64,000 nt of DNA from NCBI GenBank assembly GCA_002291465.1, contig CP021238.1:1364001-1428000 (forward strand), read 5' to 3'. Origin of the DNA: Mycobacterium lepraemurium (lineage in GTDB: Bacteria > Actinomycetota > Actinomycetes > Mycobacteriales > Mycobacteriaceae). Of this stretch, positions 13,139 to 29,701 are shown one piece after another. The notes under the pieces were generated by a model, which ran no database searches, was not told where the DNA came from, and saw nothing but the letters and a program-made list of their open reading frames with translations. A program made the translations under genes and the position numbers. Position 1 is the stretch's first letter; each line of letters opens with the position of its first letter.

Positions 13139-14479
13139 ATGTCGACTTTCATCGGCCAGTTGGTGGGCTTTGCGGCCATCGTGTTCCTGGTGGTCCGCTA
13201 TGTGGTGCCGCCGGTGCGACGGTTGATGGCCGCGCGCCAGGAGGCGGTGCGCCAGCAGCTGCAGGACGCGGCCGCTGCGGCCGACCGGTTGACCGAGTCG
13301 ACCACCGCGCACAGCAAGGCCGTGGAAGCGGCCAAGGCGGAGTCAAAGCGGGTTGTCGACGAGGCGCAGGCGGACGCCAAACGCATCACCGAGCAGTTAG
13401 CGGCGCAGGCCGGCCTCGAGGCCGAACGCATCAAATCGCAGGGCAGCCGGCAGGTCGACCTGCTGCGCACCCAGCTGACCCGTCAGCTGCGGCTGGAACT
13501 TAGGCACGAAGCGGTGCGGCAGGCCGGCGAGTTGGTGCGCAACTATGTCGCCGACGCGGCCCAGCAATCGGCGACCGTGGACCGATTCCTGGACGACCTC
13601 GACGCGATGGCGCCCGCGGCGGCCGACGTCCAGTACCCGCTGATGACCAAGATGCGCTCATCGAGCCGCGTCACGCTGGTCAACCTGACGGAGCGATTCA
13701 CCACCGTCGCCAAAGACCTTGATAACAAAGCACTTTCCGCCCTGTCCAGCGAACTGGTGTCGGTGGCCCAGATGCTGGACCGCGAGATCGTGGTGACGCG
13801 GTATCTCACCGTTCCCGCCGAGGATGCGGGCCCCCGGGTCCGGTTGATCGAGCGGTTGCTGTCCGGCAAGGTCGGCGACGTCACCCTCGAGGTGCTGCGG
13901 GCGGCCGTGTCGGAGCGCTGGTCGGCCAACTCCGACCTGATCGACGCCCTCAAGCACCTGTCGCGGCAGGCGCTGCTCGAAGTCGCCGAGCGCGAGAACA
14001 AGGTCGACGAGGTCGAAGAACAGCTGTTCCGGCTCTCCCGCATCCTGGACGTGCAACCGCGGTTGGCAATCCTGTTGGGCGACTACGCCGTTCCGGTCGA
14101 AGGCCGAGTGGGATTGCTGCGCAAGGTGCTCGACAGCGCCAGTACCACGGTCAACCCGATCGTGGCCGCGCTGCTGACCCAGACGGTCGAGCTGCTGCGC
14201 GGCCGGCCGGCCGAAGAGGCCGTGCAGTTCCTCGCGGAGGTGGCGGTGGCGCGCCGCGGCGAGGTCGTCGCCCAGGTCAGCGCGGCAGCCGACCTGAGCG
14301 ACGCGCAGCGCACCCGCCTCACCGAAGTGCTCAGCCGCATCTACGGCCACCCGGTCTCGGTGCAGCTGCAGATCGACACCGAACTGCTGGGTGGTCTGCT
14401 GATCGCCGTGGCTGACGAAGTGATCGACGGGACGCTCGCGTCCCGTCTGGCCGCCGCAGAGGCCCAGTGGCCCGACTGA
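13139..14479 (+). CDS. atpH: ATP synthase fused b-delta subunit
   Basis: At 446 residues this is the mycobacterial fusion of a second b-like subunit with delta. The N-terminal 165 residues hold a membrane helix ([19 protein letters not shown]) and an amphipathic coiled coil; the C-terminal part is the OSCP/delta domain capping the F1 head, ending [11 protein letters not shown]. The start is ATG 13139, eight bases after the atpF stop. Length equals that of M. tuberculosis AtpH. Confidence 0.96.
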   Translation: MSTFIGQLVGFAAIVFLVVRYVVPPVRRLMAARQEAVRQQLQDAAAAADRLTESTTAHSKAVEAAKAESKRVVDEAQADAKRITEQLAAQAGLEAERIKSQGSRQVDLLRTQLTRQLRLELRHEAVRQAGELVRNYVADAAQQSATVDRFLDDLDAMAPAAADVQYPLMTKMRSSSRVTLVNLTERFTTVAKDLDNKALSALSSELVSVAQMLDREIVVTRYLTVPAEDAGPRVRLIERLLSGKVGDVTLEVLRAAVSERWSANSDLIDALKHLSRQALLEVAERENKVDEVEEQLFRLSRILDVQPRLAILLGDYAVPVEGRVGLLRKVLDSASTTVNPIVAALLTQTVELLRGRPAEEAVQFLAEVAVARRGEVVAQVSAAADLSDAQRTRLTEVLSRIYGHPVSVQLQIDTELLGGLLIAVADEVIDGTLASRLAAAEAQWPD

Positions 14480-14546
14480 CCGCAGCACCAACCACCGACC
14501 ATCCCGACACGCGCGATACCAAGATCAAGTAGGAAGACGAAAAGCC

Positions 14547-16211
14547 ATGGCCGAGTTGACAATCTCCGCTGATGATATTCAGAGCGCCATCGAGGAGTAC
14601 GTAGGCTCTTTCACCTCCGACACCTCCCGCGAAGAGGTCGGTACCGTCGTCGACGCCGGTGACGGCATCGCCCACGTCGAAGGCCTGCCGTCCGTGATGA
14701 CCCAGGAGCTGCTTGAGTTCCCCGGCGGCGTGCTCGGTGTCGCGCTCAACCTCGACGAGCACAGCGTCGGCGCGGTGATCCTGGGTGACTTCGAGAAGAT
14801 CGAGGAAGGCCAGCAGGTCAAGCGCACCGGCGAGGTGCTCTCGGTTCCGGTGGGCGACGCCTTCCTGGGCCGTGTGGTCAATCCGCTGGGCCAGCCAATC
14901 GACGGCCAGGGCGACATCGAGACCGACATTCGGCGGGCACTGGAGGTCCCGGCGCCTTCGGTGGTGCAGCGGCAGAGCGTGAAAGAGCCGCTGCAGACCG
15001 GCATCAAGGCCATCGACGCGATGACCCCGATCGGCCGTGGCCAGCGCCAGCTGATCATCGGCGACCGCAAGACGGGCAAGACCGCCGTCTGCGTGGACAC
15101 CATCGTCAACCAGCGGCAGAACTGGGAGAGCGGTGACGAGAAGAAGCAGGTGCGCTGCGTCTACGTAGCCATCGGCCAGAAGGGCACCACGATCGCGTCG
15201 GTCCGGCGCGCCCTGGAAGAGGGCGGGGCGATGGACTACACCACCATCGTTGCGGCGCCGGCCTCCGACTCCGCCGGGTTCAAATGGCTTGCGCCCTATA
15301 CCGGTTCGGCGATCGCCCAGCACTGGATGTACGACGGCAAGCACGTGCTGATCGTCTTCGACGACCTGAGCAAGCAGGCCGAGGCTTACCGCGCGATCTC
15401 GCTGCTGCTGCGCCGCCCGCCCGGCCGCGAAGCCTACCCGGGTGACGTGTTCTATTTGCACTCTCGGCTTTTGGAGCGCTGCGCCAAGCTTTCCGACGAG
15501 CTCGGTGGCGGCTCGATGACCGGTCTGCCGATCATCGAGACCAAGGCCAACGACATCTCGGCCTACATCCCCACCAACGTCATCTCGATCACCGATGGGC
15601 AGTGCTTCCTGGAGTCCGACCTGTTCAACCAGGGCGTGCGGCCGGCCATCAACGTCGGCGTCTCAGTGTCCCGGGTCGGTGGCGCCGCGCAGATCAAGGC
15701 GATGAAGAAGGTGGCGGGCAGCCTGCGGCTGGACCTGTCGCAATTCCGTGAGCTGGAAGCCTTCGCCGCCTTCGCCTCCGACCTGGACGCGACGTCGAAG
15801 GACCAGCTGGACCGCGGCGCGCGGCTGGTGGAGCTGCTCAAGCAACCGCAGTACCAGCCGATGCCCGTTGAGGAGCAAGTGGTTTCGATCTTCCTCGGCA
15901 CCGGCGGTCACCTCGACTCGGTGCCGGTGGAGGACGTCCGGCGGTTCGAAACCGAACTGCTGGACCACATGCGGGCCTCCGAGGACAAGATCCTCGCCGG
16001 GATCCGCGACACCCAGAAGCTCTCCGACGAGGCCGCCGAGGAGCTGGAGAAGGTGATCCACAACTTCAAGAAGGGCTTCGCCGCCACCGGCGGCGCCTCG
16101 GTGATGCCCGACAAGCACGTCGAGGCGCTCGACGAGGAGGAGCTGGAAAAGGAATCGGTGAAGGTGAAGAAGCCGGCGCCGGAAAAGAAGGCAAAGAAAG
16201 AGAAGAAGTAG
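14547..16211 (+). CDS. atpA: ATP synthase F1 subunit alpha
   Basis: Non-catalytic nucleotide-binding subunit of 554 residues. The P-loop GDRKTGKT lies at about 172-179 and the [11 protein letters not shown]alker B region follows. The last 40 residues form a lysine-rich extension ([14 protein letters not shown]). Mycobacterial alpha subunits carry such an extension, which is known to suppress ATP hydrolysis. Slightly longer than the M. tuberculosis protein (549). Confidence 0.97.
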   Translation: MAELTISADDIQSAIEEYVGSFTSDTSREEVGTVVDAGDGIAHVEGLPSVMTQELLEFPGGVLGVALNLDEHSVGAVILGDFEKIEEGQQVKRTGEVLSVPVGDAFLGRVVNPLGQPIDGQGDIETDIRRALEVPAPSVVQRQSVKEPLQTGIKAIDAMTPIGRGQRQLIIGDRKTGKTAVCVDTIVNQRQNWESGDEKKQVRCVYVAIGQKGTTIASVRRALEEGGAMDYTTIVAAPASDSAGFKWLAPYTGSAIAQHWMYDGKHVLIVFDDLSKQAEAYRAISLLLRRPPGREAYPGDVFYLHSRLLERCAKLSDELGGGSMTGLPIIETKANDISAYIPTNVISITDGQCFLESDLFNQGVRPAINVGVSVSRVGGAAQIKAMKKVAGSLRLDLSQFRELEAFAAFASDLDATSKDQLDRGARLVELLKQPQYQPMPVEEQVVSIFLGTGGHLDSVPVEDVRRFETELLDHMRASEDKILAGIRDTQKLSDEAAEELEKVIHNFKKGFAATGGASVMPDKHVEALDEEELEKESVKVKKPAPEKKAKKEKK

Positions 16212-16217
16212 CAACCG

Positions 16218-17132
16218 ATGGCTGCCACACTTCGTGAACTACGCGGACGGATCCGCTCGGCCGGGTCGATCAAGAAGATCACCAAGGCCCAGGAGCTGAT
16301 CGCGACGTCGCGTATCGGTCGGGCGCAGGCCCGGCTCGATTCGGCCCGGCCGTACGCCTTCCAGATCACCGCGATGCTGGCCACCCTGGCCGCCGAGGCC
16401 GCGTTGGATCATCCGCTGCTCGTCGAGCGGCCGGAACCCAAGCGCGCGGGTGTGCTGGTGTTGTCCGCGGACCGCGGTCTGTGTGGCGCATACAACGCGA
16501 GCATCTTCCGCCGCGCCGAGGAGCTGTTCTCGCTGCTGCGTGAGCAGGGCAAGACGCCGGTGCTGTACTCGGTGGGCCGTAAAGCGTTGAACTACTACAC
16601 ATTCCGCAACTGGTACATCAGCGGATCGTGGACCGGATTCTCCGAGCAGCCGCAGTACGAGAACGCCGCCGAGATCGCCGAGACGCTGGTCGAGTCGTTC
16701 ATGCGCGGCACCGGCGGCGAGGACGAGGGTGAGTCCGACGCCGAGAGCGTCGACGAGCTGCACATCGTCTACACCGAGTTCAAGTCGATGCTGTCGCAGT
16801 CGGCGGTGGTCCACCGGATCGCCCCGATGGTGGTGGAGTACGTGGAGGAACCACCCGAAGTGCGGACCCTGTACTCGTTCGAGCCGGACGCGACAACGCT
16901 TTTCGAGTCGCTGCTACCGCGCTACCTGACCACCCGCGTTTACGCGGCGCTGCTCGAATCCGCGGCCTCGGAGCTGGCGTCGCGCCAGCGTGCGATGAAG
17001 TCCGCGACCGACAACGCCGATGACCTCATCAAGGCCCTGACGCTGATGGCGAACCGCGAGCGGCAGGCCCAGATCACCCAGGAGATCAGCGAAATCGTCG
17101 GTGGCGCAAACGCGCTTGCCGACGCCCGCTAG
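16218..17132 (+). CDS. atpG: ATP synthase F1 subunit gamma
   Basis: Central-stalk subunit, 304 residues, with N- and C-terminal coiled-coil helices ([19 protein letters not shown] and [15 protein letters not shown]). An acidic insertion, [19 protein letters not shown] around residue 170, is the mycobacterium-specific gamma loop. It starts six bases after the atpA stop. Confidence 0.96.
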   Translation: MAATLRELRGRIRSAGSIKKITKAQELIATSRIGRAQARLDSARPYAFQITAMLATLAAEAALDHPLLVERPEPKRAGVLVLSADRGLCGAYNASIFRRAEELFSLLREQGKTPVLYSVGRKALNYYTFRNWYISGSWTGFSEQPQYENAAEIAETLVESFMRGTGGEDEGESDAESVDELHIVYTEFKSMLSQSAVVHRIAPMVVEYVEEPPEVRTLYSFEPDATTLFESLLPRYLTTRVYAALLESAASELASRQRAMKSATDNADDLIKALTLMANRERQAQITQEISEIVGGANALADAR

Positions 17133-17145
17133 GCAGCACCACTAG

Positions 17146-18618
<1,473 letters not shown>

Positions 18619-18657
18619 CCCGCGGCTGGACCGAAAGGTATCGAAAGGTACTGTGGC

Positions 18658-19023
18658 ATGGCTGAATTGAACGTTGAGATCGTCGCTGTCGACCGCAAGA
18701 TCTGGTCGGGTGAGGCAACGTTTCTGTTCACCCGCACCACAGTCGGCGAGATCGGCATCCTGCCCCGGCACATCCCGCTGGTGGCGCAATTGGTCGACGA
18801 CGCAATGGTGCGCGTCGAAAGGGAAGGCGAAGACGATCTGAGGATCGCGGTGGACGGTGGCTTCTTGTCGGCCACCGAGGAGACGGTGACGATCCTCGCC
18901 GAATCCGCCGAGTTCTCCTCGGAGATTGACGAGAGCGCCGCCAGAGAGGCCGCTGAGTCGGACGATCCTCGTGTCGCCGCCCAGGGGCGCGCGAGATTGC
19001 GCGCCGTCGGCACGATCGACTAG
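18658..19023 (+). CDS. atpC: ATP synthase F1 subunit epsilon
   Basis: Rotor subunit of 121 residues with the N-terminal beta sandwich ([19 protein letters not shown]) and a short C-terminal helical part, as in M. tuberculosis. The leader holds a small direct repeat, CGAAAGGTAT/CGAAAGGTAC, supplying two possible ribosome-binding sites. Last subunit of the operon. Confidence 0.96.
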   Translation: MAELNVEIVAVDRKIWSGEATFLFTRTTVGEIGILPRHIPLVAQLVDDAMVRVEREGEDDLRIAVDGGFLSATEETVTILAESAEFSSEIDESAAREAAESDDPRVAAQGRARLRAVGTID

Positions 19024-19040
19024 CCGCCTCGGATGGAACG

Positions 19041-19484
19041 ATGAGCGCGCCCATGGCCGGCATGGTCGTGCTCGTCGTCGTGCTGGCGGCCGCCGTCATC
19101 GCGCTGAGTTATCGGCTGTGGAAGCTGCGTCAGGGCGGTACGGCGGGGATCATGCGAGACATTCCCGCGGTCGGCGGTCACGGCTGGCGGCACGGGGTGA
19201 TCCGTTACCGCGGCGGCGAGGCCGCGTTCTATCGGCTGTCCAGCCTGCGGTTGTGGCCGGACCGTCGGCTGAGCCGGCGCGGTGTGGAGATCGTGTCCCG
19301 CCGCGCGCCGCGCGGCGAGGAGTTCGACATCATGACCGACGAGATCGTCGTCATCGAGCTGCGCGACACCACCCAGGACCGCAGGTCCGGCTACGAGATC
19401 GCGTTCGACAAGGGCGCGTTGACGGCGTTTTTGTCCTGGCTGGAGTCGCGTCCGTCGCCTCGGTCACGTCGCCGCAGCCTCTAG
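19041..19484 (+). CDS. DUF2550 membrane-anchored protein (Rv1312 family)
   Basis: A 147-residue protein with one N-terminal transmembrane helix (about residues 7-27) and a small basic domain (PAVGGHGWRHGVIRYRGGEA). It has the length and position of Rv1312. DUF2550 has no established function. It starts 17 bases after atpC, so it is probably co-transcribed with the ATP synthase operon. Its TAG stop overlaps the convergent stop of the next gene within CTAG. Confidence 0.85.
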   Translation: MSAPMAGMVVLVVVLAAAVIALSYRLWKLRQGGTAGIMRDIPAVGGHGWRHGVIRYRGGEAAFYRLSSLRLWPDRRLSRRGVEIVSRRAPRGEEFDIMTDEIVVIELRDTTQDRRSGYEIAFDKGALTAFLSWLESRPSPRSRRRSL

Positions 19485-20049
19485 CCGGGAGCTGGCTCGC
19501 CGCCTTGTTGACCGCCCGGTTTCCACAGCACGTCACCGTCCGGGTTGGCCACCCTGGACAGGATGAACAACAGGTCCGAGAGCCGGTTGAGGTATTTCGC
19601 GGGCAGTGCGCTGACCCCCTCGGGAGCGGCGTCCACCGCGGCCCACGACGAGCGTTCGGCGCGGTGCACCACCGTGCGGGCGACGTGCAACAGCGCCGAG
19701 AGCGGCGAACCACCCGGCAGCACAAAGGAATTCAACTTCGGCAGCGACTCGTTGTGTGTGTCACACCATTTTTCGAGCCGATCGATGTAGGGCTGGGTGA
19801 CCCGCAGCGGGGGTACTCGGGGTCCTCCACCACCGGTGTCGACAGGTCCGCGCCCGCGTCGAACAGGTCGTTCTGGATCTGCCGCAACACGCCGACCGCC
19901 ACCGCCACGCCGATCGTCGCGTTCGCCTCGTCACAGTCGGCGTAGGCCACTAGGCGCGGATCGTTCTTCGAGACCCGGGAGAAGTCGCTCAATCCGGTGG
20001 TGCCGTCGTCGCCGGTCCGCGTGTAGATGCGCGTCAGATGTACTGCCAT
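19481..20049 (-). pseudogene. PduO-type cob(I)alamin adenosyltransferase, frameshifted
   Basis: Counterpart of Rv1314c (193 residues), which makes adenosylcobalamin. The N-terminal half (AVHLTRIYTRTGDDGTTGLSD, the ATP-binding region) and the C-terminal half (SFVLPGGSPLSALLH, LPAKYLNRLSDLLFIL) lie in different frames. The break is in a C run of the coding strand (G run of the + strand) at about 19809-19813, where one missing base restores the family sequence through YIDRLE. About eight residues are also missing in frame before VLRQIQNDLF compared with M. tuberculosis. It is either a pseudogene or a homopolymer error; the in-frame deletion favours real change. Confidence 0.85.
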
Positions 20050-20098
20050 GACCAAAAAACGGTACTGCGGCGCCCGGGCGGGACCGAGCCTTGGCTGA

Positions 20099-20128
20099 CT
20101 GACAAAGCCGACACCGCTTCACTAGACT
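20099..20128 (+). promoter_or_regulatory. murA promoter, predicted leaderless transcript
   Basis: CTGACA (20099-20104, five of six to TTGACA), an 18-base spacer, then TAGACT (20123-20128). The murA GTG begins at 20136, seven bases past the -10, where transcription should start. The mRNA is therefore predicted to be leaderless, and there is no Shine-Dalgarno. Confidence 0.7.
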
Positions 20129-20135
20129 GACCCGG

Positions 20136-21389
20136 GTGGCCGAGCGATTCGTGGTGACCGGCGGCAACCGGTTGTCCGGCAAAGTCGCAGTGGGGGGCGC
20201 CAAGAACAGCGTGCTCAAGCTGATGGCCGCGACCCTGCTGGCCGAGGGCACCAGCACCATCATCAACTGCCCCGACATCCTGGACGTGCCGCTGATGGCC
20301 GAGGTGCTGCGCGGCCTGGGCGCCACCGTCGAACTCGACGGCGACGTCGCCCGCATCACCTCTCCCGACGAGCCGAAATACGACGCCGACTTCGCCGCGG
20401 TGCGACAGTTCCGGGCCTCGGTGTGCGTGCTGGGGCCGCTGGTCGGCCGGTGCAAGCGCGCCTGGGTCGCGCTGCCCGGTGGCGATGCCATCGGGTCGCG
20501 CCCGCTGGACATGCATCAGGCCGGCCTGCGCCAGCTGGGCGCCACCTGCAACATCGAGCACGGATGCGTGGTGGCGCAGGCGGATACGTTGCGCGGCGCG
20601 GAGATTCAGCTGGAGTTCCCGTCGGTGGGGGCGACCGAGAACATCCTGATGGCGGCGGTGGTGGCCGAGGGCGTCACTACCATTCACAACGCCGCGCGTG
20701 AACCCGACGTGGTGGATCTGTGCACGATGCTCAACCAAATGGGCGCACAGGTCGAGGGCGCGGGTTCGCCGACCATGACCATCACCGGCGTGCCGCGGCT
20801 GTACCCGACCGAACATCGGGTGATCGGCGACCGCATCGTGGCCGCGACCTGGGGCATCGCCGCGGCGATGACCCGCGGGGACATCTCGGTGACCGGCGTC
20901 GACCCCGCCCACCTGCAGGTGGTGCTGCACAAGTTGCACGATGCCGGGGCCACCGTGACCCAGACCGACGACAGCTTCCGGGTGACCCAGTACGAGCGGC
21001 CCAAGGCGGTCAACGTGGCCACCCTGCCGTTTCCCGGATTTCCCACCGACCTGCAGCCGATGGCGATTGCCCTGGCGTCGATCGCCGACGGCACCTCGAT
21101 GATCACCGAGAACGTGTTCGAGGCGCGCTTCCGGTTCGTCGAGGAAATGATCCGGCTGGGCGCTGACGCCCGCACCGACGGGCACCACGCGGTGGTGCGC
21201 GGGCTGCCGCAATTGTCCAGCGCGCCGGTGTGGTGTTCGGATATTCGGGCTGGTGCCGGCCTGGTGTTGGCGGGGCTGGTGGCCGACGGGGACACCGAGG
21301 TGCACGACATCTTCCACATCGACCGCGGCTACCCGTTGTTTGTGGAAAACCTGGCGATTTTGGGAGCGGAGATCGAGCGGGTAGAGTAG
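20136..21389 (+). CDS. murA: UDP-N-acetylglucosamine 1-carboxyvinyltransferase
   Basis: First committed enzyme of peptidoglycan synthesis, 417 residues, transferring enolpyruvate from PEP to UDP-GlcNAc. The residue equivalent to the catalytic cysteine is aspartate: D117 in [11 protein letters not shown]. This substitution is known to make mycobacterial MurA insensitive to fosfomycin. The conserved NSVLKLMAA start and the [15 protein letters not shown] core are intact. GTG 20136 is supported by the leaderless promoter just upstream. It is followed directly by the rrn promoter region, as in M. tuberculosis. Confidence 0.97.
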   Translation: MAERFVVTGGNRLSGKVAVGGAKNSVLKLMAATLLAEGTSTIINCPDILDVPLMAEVLRGLGATVELDGDVARITSPDEPKYDADFAAVRQFRASVCVLGPLVGRCKRAWVALPGGDAIGSRPLDMHQAGLRQLGATCNIEHGCVVAQADTLRGAEIQLEFPSVGATENILMAAVVAEGVTTIHNAAREPDVVDLCTMLNQMGAQVEGAGSPTMTITGVPRLYPTEHRVIGDRIVAATWGIAAAMTRGDISVTGVDPAHLQVVLHKLHDAGATVTQTDDSFRVTQYERPKAVNVATLPFPGFPTDLQPMAIALASIADGTSMITENVFEARFRFVEEMIRLGADARTDGHHAVVRGLPQLSSAPVWCSDIRAGAGLVLAGLVADGDTEVHDIFHIDRGYPLFVENLAILGAEIERVE

Positions 21390-21447
21390 CCAAAGTCAGT
21401 GCCCCACAAGCGAGGTCACCAACGCGAAGGTGAACGAGATCGGGGCC

Positions 21448-21477
21448 TTGACTCCCTCGCCGGATTGGTACTAACCT
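21448..21477 (+). promoter_or_regulatory. rrn P1 promoter
   Basis: TTGACT (21448-21453), 18-base spacer, TAACCT (21472-21477). The upstream of two promoters for the ribosomal operon. Confidence 0.75.
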
Positions 21478-21523
21478 GGCACGGCTGCTCCCGAGCGGGT
21501 CTGCGAAGACCCGAAACTGGGAG

Positions 21524-21552
21524 TTGACTCCTCTGCCAGATCTGTATAGCCT
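21524..21552 (+). promoter_or_regulatory. rrn PCL1 promoter
   Basis: TTGACT (21524-21529), 17-base spacer, TAGCCT (21547-21552). It resembles the conserved slow-grower rrn promoter that lies close to the antitermination box. Confidence 0.8.
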
Positions 21553-21592
21553 GGCAAGGTTGCCCCAAAACGGGCGAAGCAACAAGTGTCGT

Positions 21593-21617
21593 TTGAGAAC
21601 TCAATAGTGTGTTTGGT
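21593..21617 (+). promoter_or_regulatory. rrn antitermination boxB/boxA-like signal
   Basis: A TTGAG-AA-CTCAA mini-hairpin (about 21593-21604) is followed by GTGTTTGGT (about 21608-21616), the arrangement seen downstream of mycobacterial rrn promoters and thought to recruit Nus factors. Confidence 0.65.
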
Positions 21618-21746
21618 CTTTTTATTTGTTGTTGTTTTTGGCCATACCTAGCACTCCCCGTGTGTGGGTATGGCAATTTATGATGCCAGTTTTTGGCGTC
21701 TTGTCAGGTATCTCTGATTTGAAATTCACCTCGCTGCGCGAGGAGA

Positions 21747-26675
<4,929 letters not shown>

Positions 26676-26764
26676 ACACAAATCGCAACCACGATCCATT
26701 TTCGCGGAAATTCGCCGTGGAAACTCGGGCACCACATCCCCCACCGAAACAAATTTAAATAGAG

Positions 26765-26879
26765 TTACGGCGGCCACAGCGACAGGGAAACGCCCGGTCC
26801 CATTCCGAACCCGGAAGCTAAGCCTGCCAGCGCCGATGATACTGCCCATACGGGTGGAAAAGTAGGACACCGCCGAACA
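26765..26879 (+). rRNA. rrf: 5S ribosomal RNA
   Basis: A 115-base gene from TTACGGCGGCCACAG to CACCGCCGAACA, the same length as in M. tuberculosis, with complementary ends (ACGGCGG and CCGCCG). It lies about 90 bases after 23S with no tRNA between. Confidence 0.95.
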
Positions 26880-26918
26880 TGTAAAAACGCCCCCGGGAAA
26901 CCGGGGGCGTTTTTACAT
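26879..26918 (+). terminator. rrn intrinsic terminator
   Basis: A perfect 18-bp inverted repeat with a GAAA loop (26897-26900). The GC core is followed by TTTTT within the right arm. The A-rich left arm makes it function in both directions. The strongest canonical terminator in the window. Confidence 0.95.
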
Positions 26919-27077
26919 TCGCTGTCGTCGAGGCTGGTAGATCGACGGGCGGATAACCGTGCGTGCGGGGGCTTCCGCTAGGCGATGACTTTCACGCCTC
27001 CGCCGGGTCTACCCTTGCGTCGAGACGAAAAAAGGGGAGGGCCTTCATGTCGCGGACACGATCGAGGCGGGTTCATC

Positions 27078-27576
27078 ATGGATAGATCCGAGATCGCGGC
27101 CGAATTGGGCGCGACCGGGGCGCAAGAGTTGCTCGCCTCCACGTCGGCGGCGTATCTGGCCTATACGGCCAAGGACGGGACGCCGAGGGTGATCCCGGCG
27201 GGTTACTTTTGGACCGGTGCGGAATTCGTCATCGCCACCGCCGCCACGTCTCCGAAGGTCGCCGCCCTGTCCGCGTGTGCCGATGTCGCCCTGTCCATCG
27301 ACGGTGGAGACACGCCGGAGACGGCGCGCGCGTTGTCGATTCGCGGACGGGGCCGTGTGCAGATCGTCGACGGTGTGGTGCCGGATGTACCTGGCTGCCG
27401 CCCGCAAGGGCATGGACGCCGACGCCGCCGCGAGGTTCGGGGAGCAGGTTCGCAAGACGTACGACCGCCAGGCGAGGATCGGGATCACGCCGACCTGGGT
27501 ACGCTTCTACGATTTCGGTGCGGGTCGCCTGCCGCGATTCCTCGCGGACTTGACCGAGGGCAACCGCGGTGAATGA
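27078..27576 (+). pseudogene. Pyridoxamine 5'-phosphate oxidase-like protein, frameshifted
   Basis: A small split-barrel flavin or F420-binding protein. The first 103 residues or so (MDRSEIAAELGATGAQ to GRVQIVDGVVP) are in one frame, and the rest (YLAAARKGMDADAAAR to FLADLTEGNRGE) is in the next. The switch is near 27386 and fits one inserted base. The corrected length is about 165 residues. Substrate unknown. It lies after the rrn terminator and converges on ogt. Confidence 0.75.
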
Positions 27577-27622
27577 AACCCAAAGTCCTTACGATGGCTG
27601 GTTTTACCGGCCCGGCACCCGC

Positions 27623-28120
27623 TCAGTCGAATAGCGTCAGGCTCGCCGGCGAGTGGCGACCCTCCAGTGCCAGCAGCGTTTGTTTGCGGTCCAGTCCGCC
27701 GCCGTATCCGGTGAGCTTCCCGCTGGCGCCGATGACGCGATGGCAGGGCACCACGATCGCGATCGGGTTGTGCCCGTTGGCCAATCCGACGGCGCGCGCG
27801 GCGCCGGGCGCGCCGATCTGCTCGGCGATTTCGCCGTACGACCTGGTTTCCCCGTAGGGGATGGTCTGCAGCGCCCGCCACACCCGGCGCTGGAATTCCG
27901 AGCCGCGCAGATCCAGCTCGATGTCGAACTCGGTGAACTCGCCGGCGAAATAGGCACCGAGTTGCTCGACGGCCCCGGCGAACGCCCGCGGATTCTCCGT
28001 CCACCCGGTGCGGCTCGGTTCGTAGGTCTGGTCGACCATCCGTAAGTTCGTCAGAACCGGATCGCGCCCGGCCAGGGTCAGCAGTCCGATCGGGCTGTCG
28101 ACGGTGCGGTACTCGATCAT
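27623..28120 (-). CDS. ogt: Methylated-DNA--protein-cysteine methyltransferase
   Basis: Suicide repair protein of 165 residues, the M. tuberculosis Ogt length, removing O6-alkyl groups from guanine. The acceptor cysteine is C126 in PCHRV; the helix-turn-helix arginine finger region (GAPGAARAVGLAN) is intact. The ATG at 28120 overlaps the alkA stop as ATGA, so ogt is translationally coupled to alkA. It is the only intact part of this adaptive-response pair. Confidence 0.95.
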   Translation of the reverse strand: MIEYRTVDSPIGLLTLAGRDPVLTNLRMVDQTYEPSRTGWTENPRAFAGAVEQLGAYFAGEFTEFDIELDLRGSEFQRRVWRALQTIPYGETRSYGEIAEQIGAPGAARAVGLANGHNPIAIVVPCHRVIGASGKLTGYGGGLDRKQTLLALEGRHSPASLTLFD

Positions 28121-29615
28121 GCTGTCTCCTTCGATGGCTGCTGCGGTGGCCAATGGTTCACCAGATGCTCGAGAGTGGTCCAAAGGTATTGCGTGGCATA
28201 GGAACGCCAGGGCCGCCAGCGTGCGCTGGCAGCGGTCAGCGACCGCTGGCTCGACGGCAATCCGAGCCGTTTGGCCGCGACGCGCAGACCCAGGTCGGCA
28301 GCCGGGAAGGTGTCGGGATCGCCCAGGCCGCGCATCGCAATGACTTCCGCGATCCACGGGCCGACTCCCGGTAATGCCAGCAATTGCGTTCGGGCGCTCT
28401 GCCAGTCGCACCCGGTGTCCAGGACGATGCTGCGGTCGGCGAGGCCGGCGACCAGCGCGGCCAGCGTGCGCTGACGGGCCTTGGGCGCCGCCAGATGGAT
28501 GGGGTCGACGTCGGCCAGCTGCTGCACCGACGGGAAGGTGTGGGTCAAGTTTCCCTCGGGGTCGTGGATCGGCCGGCCGTAGGCGGCGACCAAGCGCCCC
28601 GCATGGGCGCGCGCCGCCCGGATGGACACCTGTTGGCCCAGCCGGCGCGCACCGCGAGCTCGGCCTCGTCGACGGTGCGCGGAATACGTTGGCCGGGCGC
28701 CTTTCTCACCGCCGGGGCGAGCTGCGGGTCGGCGGCCAGCGCCTCGTCCACCGCTTCGGGATCCGCGTCGAGATCCAGCAGCCTCCGGCAACGGGCGATC
28801 GCCGCCGTCAGGTCCCGGAAGTCGTCGAGCACCAGCTCGCAACGGACGTGGTCGGCGGCGGGGGTCAACGTGACGATGCCGGCGCCGAACCCCAGCCACA
28901 GCGTGCGCCGGTAGGCGCCGTCGCGGACCTCCTCGCACCCGGGAACGACGCTCGCGGCGAGGTGACCGAAGACGCCCTGGAAGCCGAAGGGTGTGCGGAC
29001 CGGCAGCCGAAGGCACACGGCGCCAGGCGAATTGGCCGTGGATGCGCGGCGCATCGCGGCGCGCCAGCGCAGCAAGCTCGGCGGGCTTTCGAACACCGCG
29101 CGCACGGTGTCGTTGAACCGACGAATGCTGGAGAAGCCGGCGGCGAATGCCACGTCGCCGAAGGGCAGCTCCGTGGTCTCGATCAGCACCCGCGCCGTCT
29201 GGGCGCGTTGCGCCCGGGCCAGCGCGAGCGGACCGGCGCCGACCTCCGCCTGCAGCAACCGCTCCAGCTGCCGGGTGGTGTAGCCCAGCCGGGCGGCCAG
29301 GCCGCCGACACCGTCGCGGTCCACCGTGCCGTCGGCGATCAGCCGCATCGTGCGCGCCACCACGTCGCCGCGCACGTTCCATTCCGGCGATCCCGGCGAG
29401 GCGTCGGGACGGTACCGCTTGCAGGCCCGGAAGCCGGCGCGCTGAGCGGCCGCCGCGGTCGGATAAAACCGCACATTACGGGCGAACGGCGGGCGCACCG
29501 GGCAACTGGGCCGGCAGTAGATCCCGGTGGTCAGCACGGCGGTGACGAACCAGCCGTCGAACCGCGCATCCTTGGACTGGACGGCGCGGTAGCAGCATTC
29601 AAAATCGTCGTGCAC
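28117..29615 (-). pseudogene. alkA: Ada-AlkA fusion (3-methyladenine glycosylase/regulator), frameshifted
   Basis: Counterpart of Rv1317c (496 residues): N-terminal Ada zinc/methyl-acceptor domain (GIYCRPSCPVRPP), AraC-type DNA-binding helices (LGYTTRQLERLL, FSSIRRFNDTVR), then the AlkA HhH-GPD glycosylase (LPGVGPWIAEVIAMR and the catalytic aspartate that follows). The frame breaks between ELAVRA and GQQVSIRAARAHAGR at about 28641-28644, fitting loss of one base; corrected length is 499 codons. The N-terminal regulator could still be made, but the glycosylase could not. Start GTG 29615. Confidence 0.88.
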
Positions 29616-29701
29616 GCCTCAAGACTTACACCCGCCCGCCGACAAAACTAGCGGAAAAGCGATAGCGTCGTCGCCGGGCGTGGAGCGGGATCGGCGGCCG
29701 G

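Larger units (their letters stand above)
21390..21746 (+). promoter_or_regulatory. rrn control region and 16S leader
   Basis: This 357-base gap holds no gene. It contains two SigA-type promoters, an antitermination block and processing stems. One hairpin pairs 21641-21648 with 21667-21674, and another pairs 21729-21733 with 21739-21743 just before mature 16S. The layout matches the two-promoter (P1 and PCL1) arrangement of slow growers. Confidence 0.85.
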
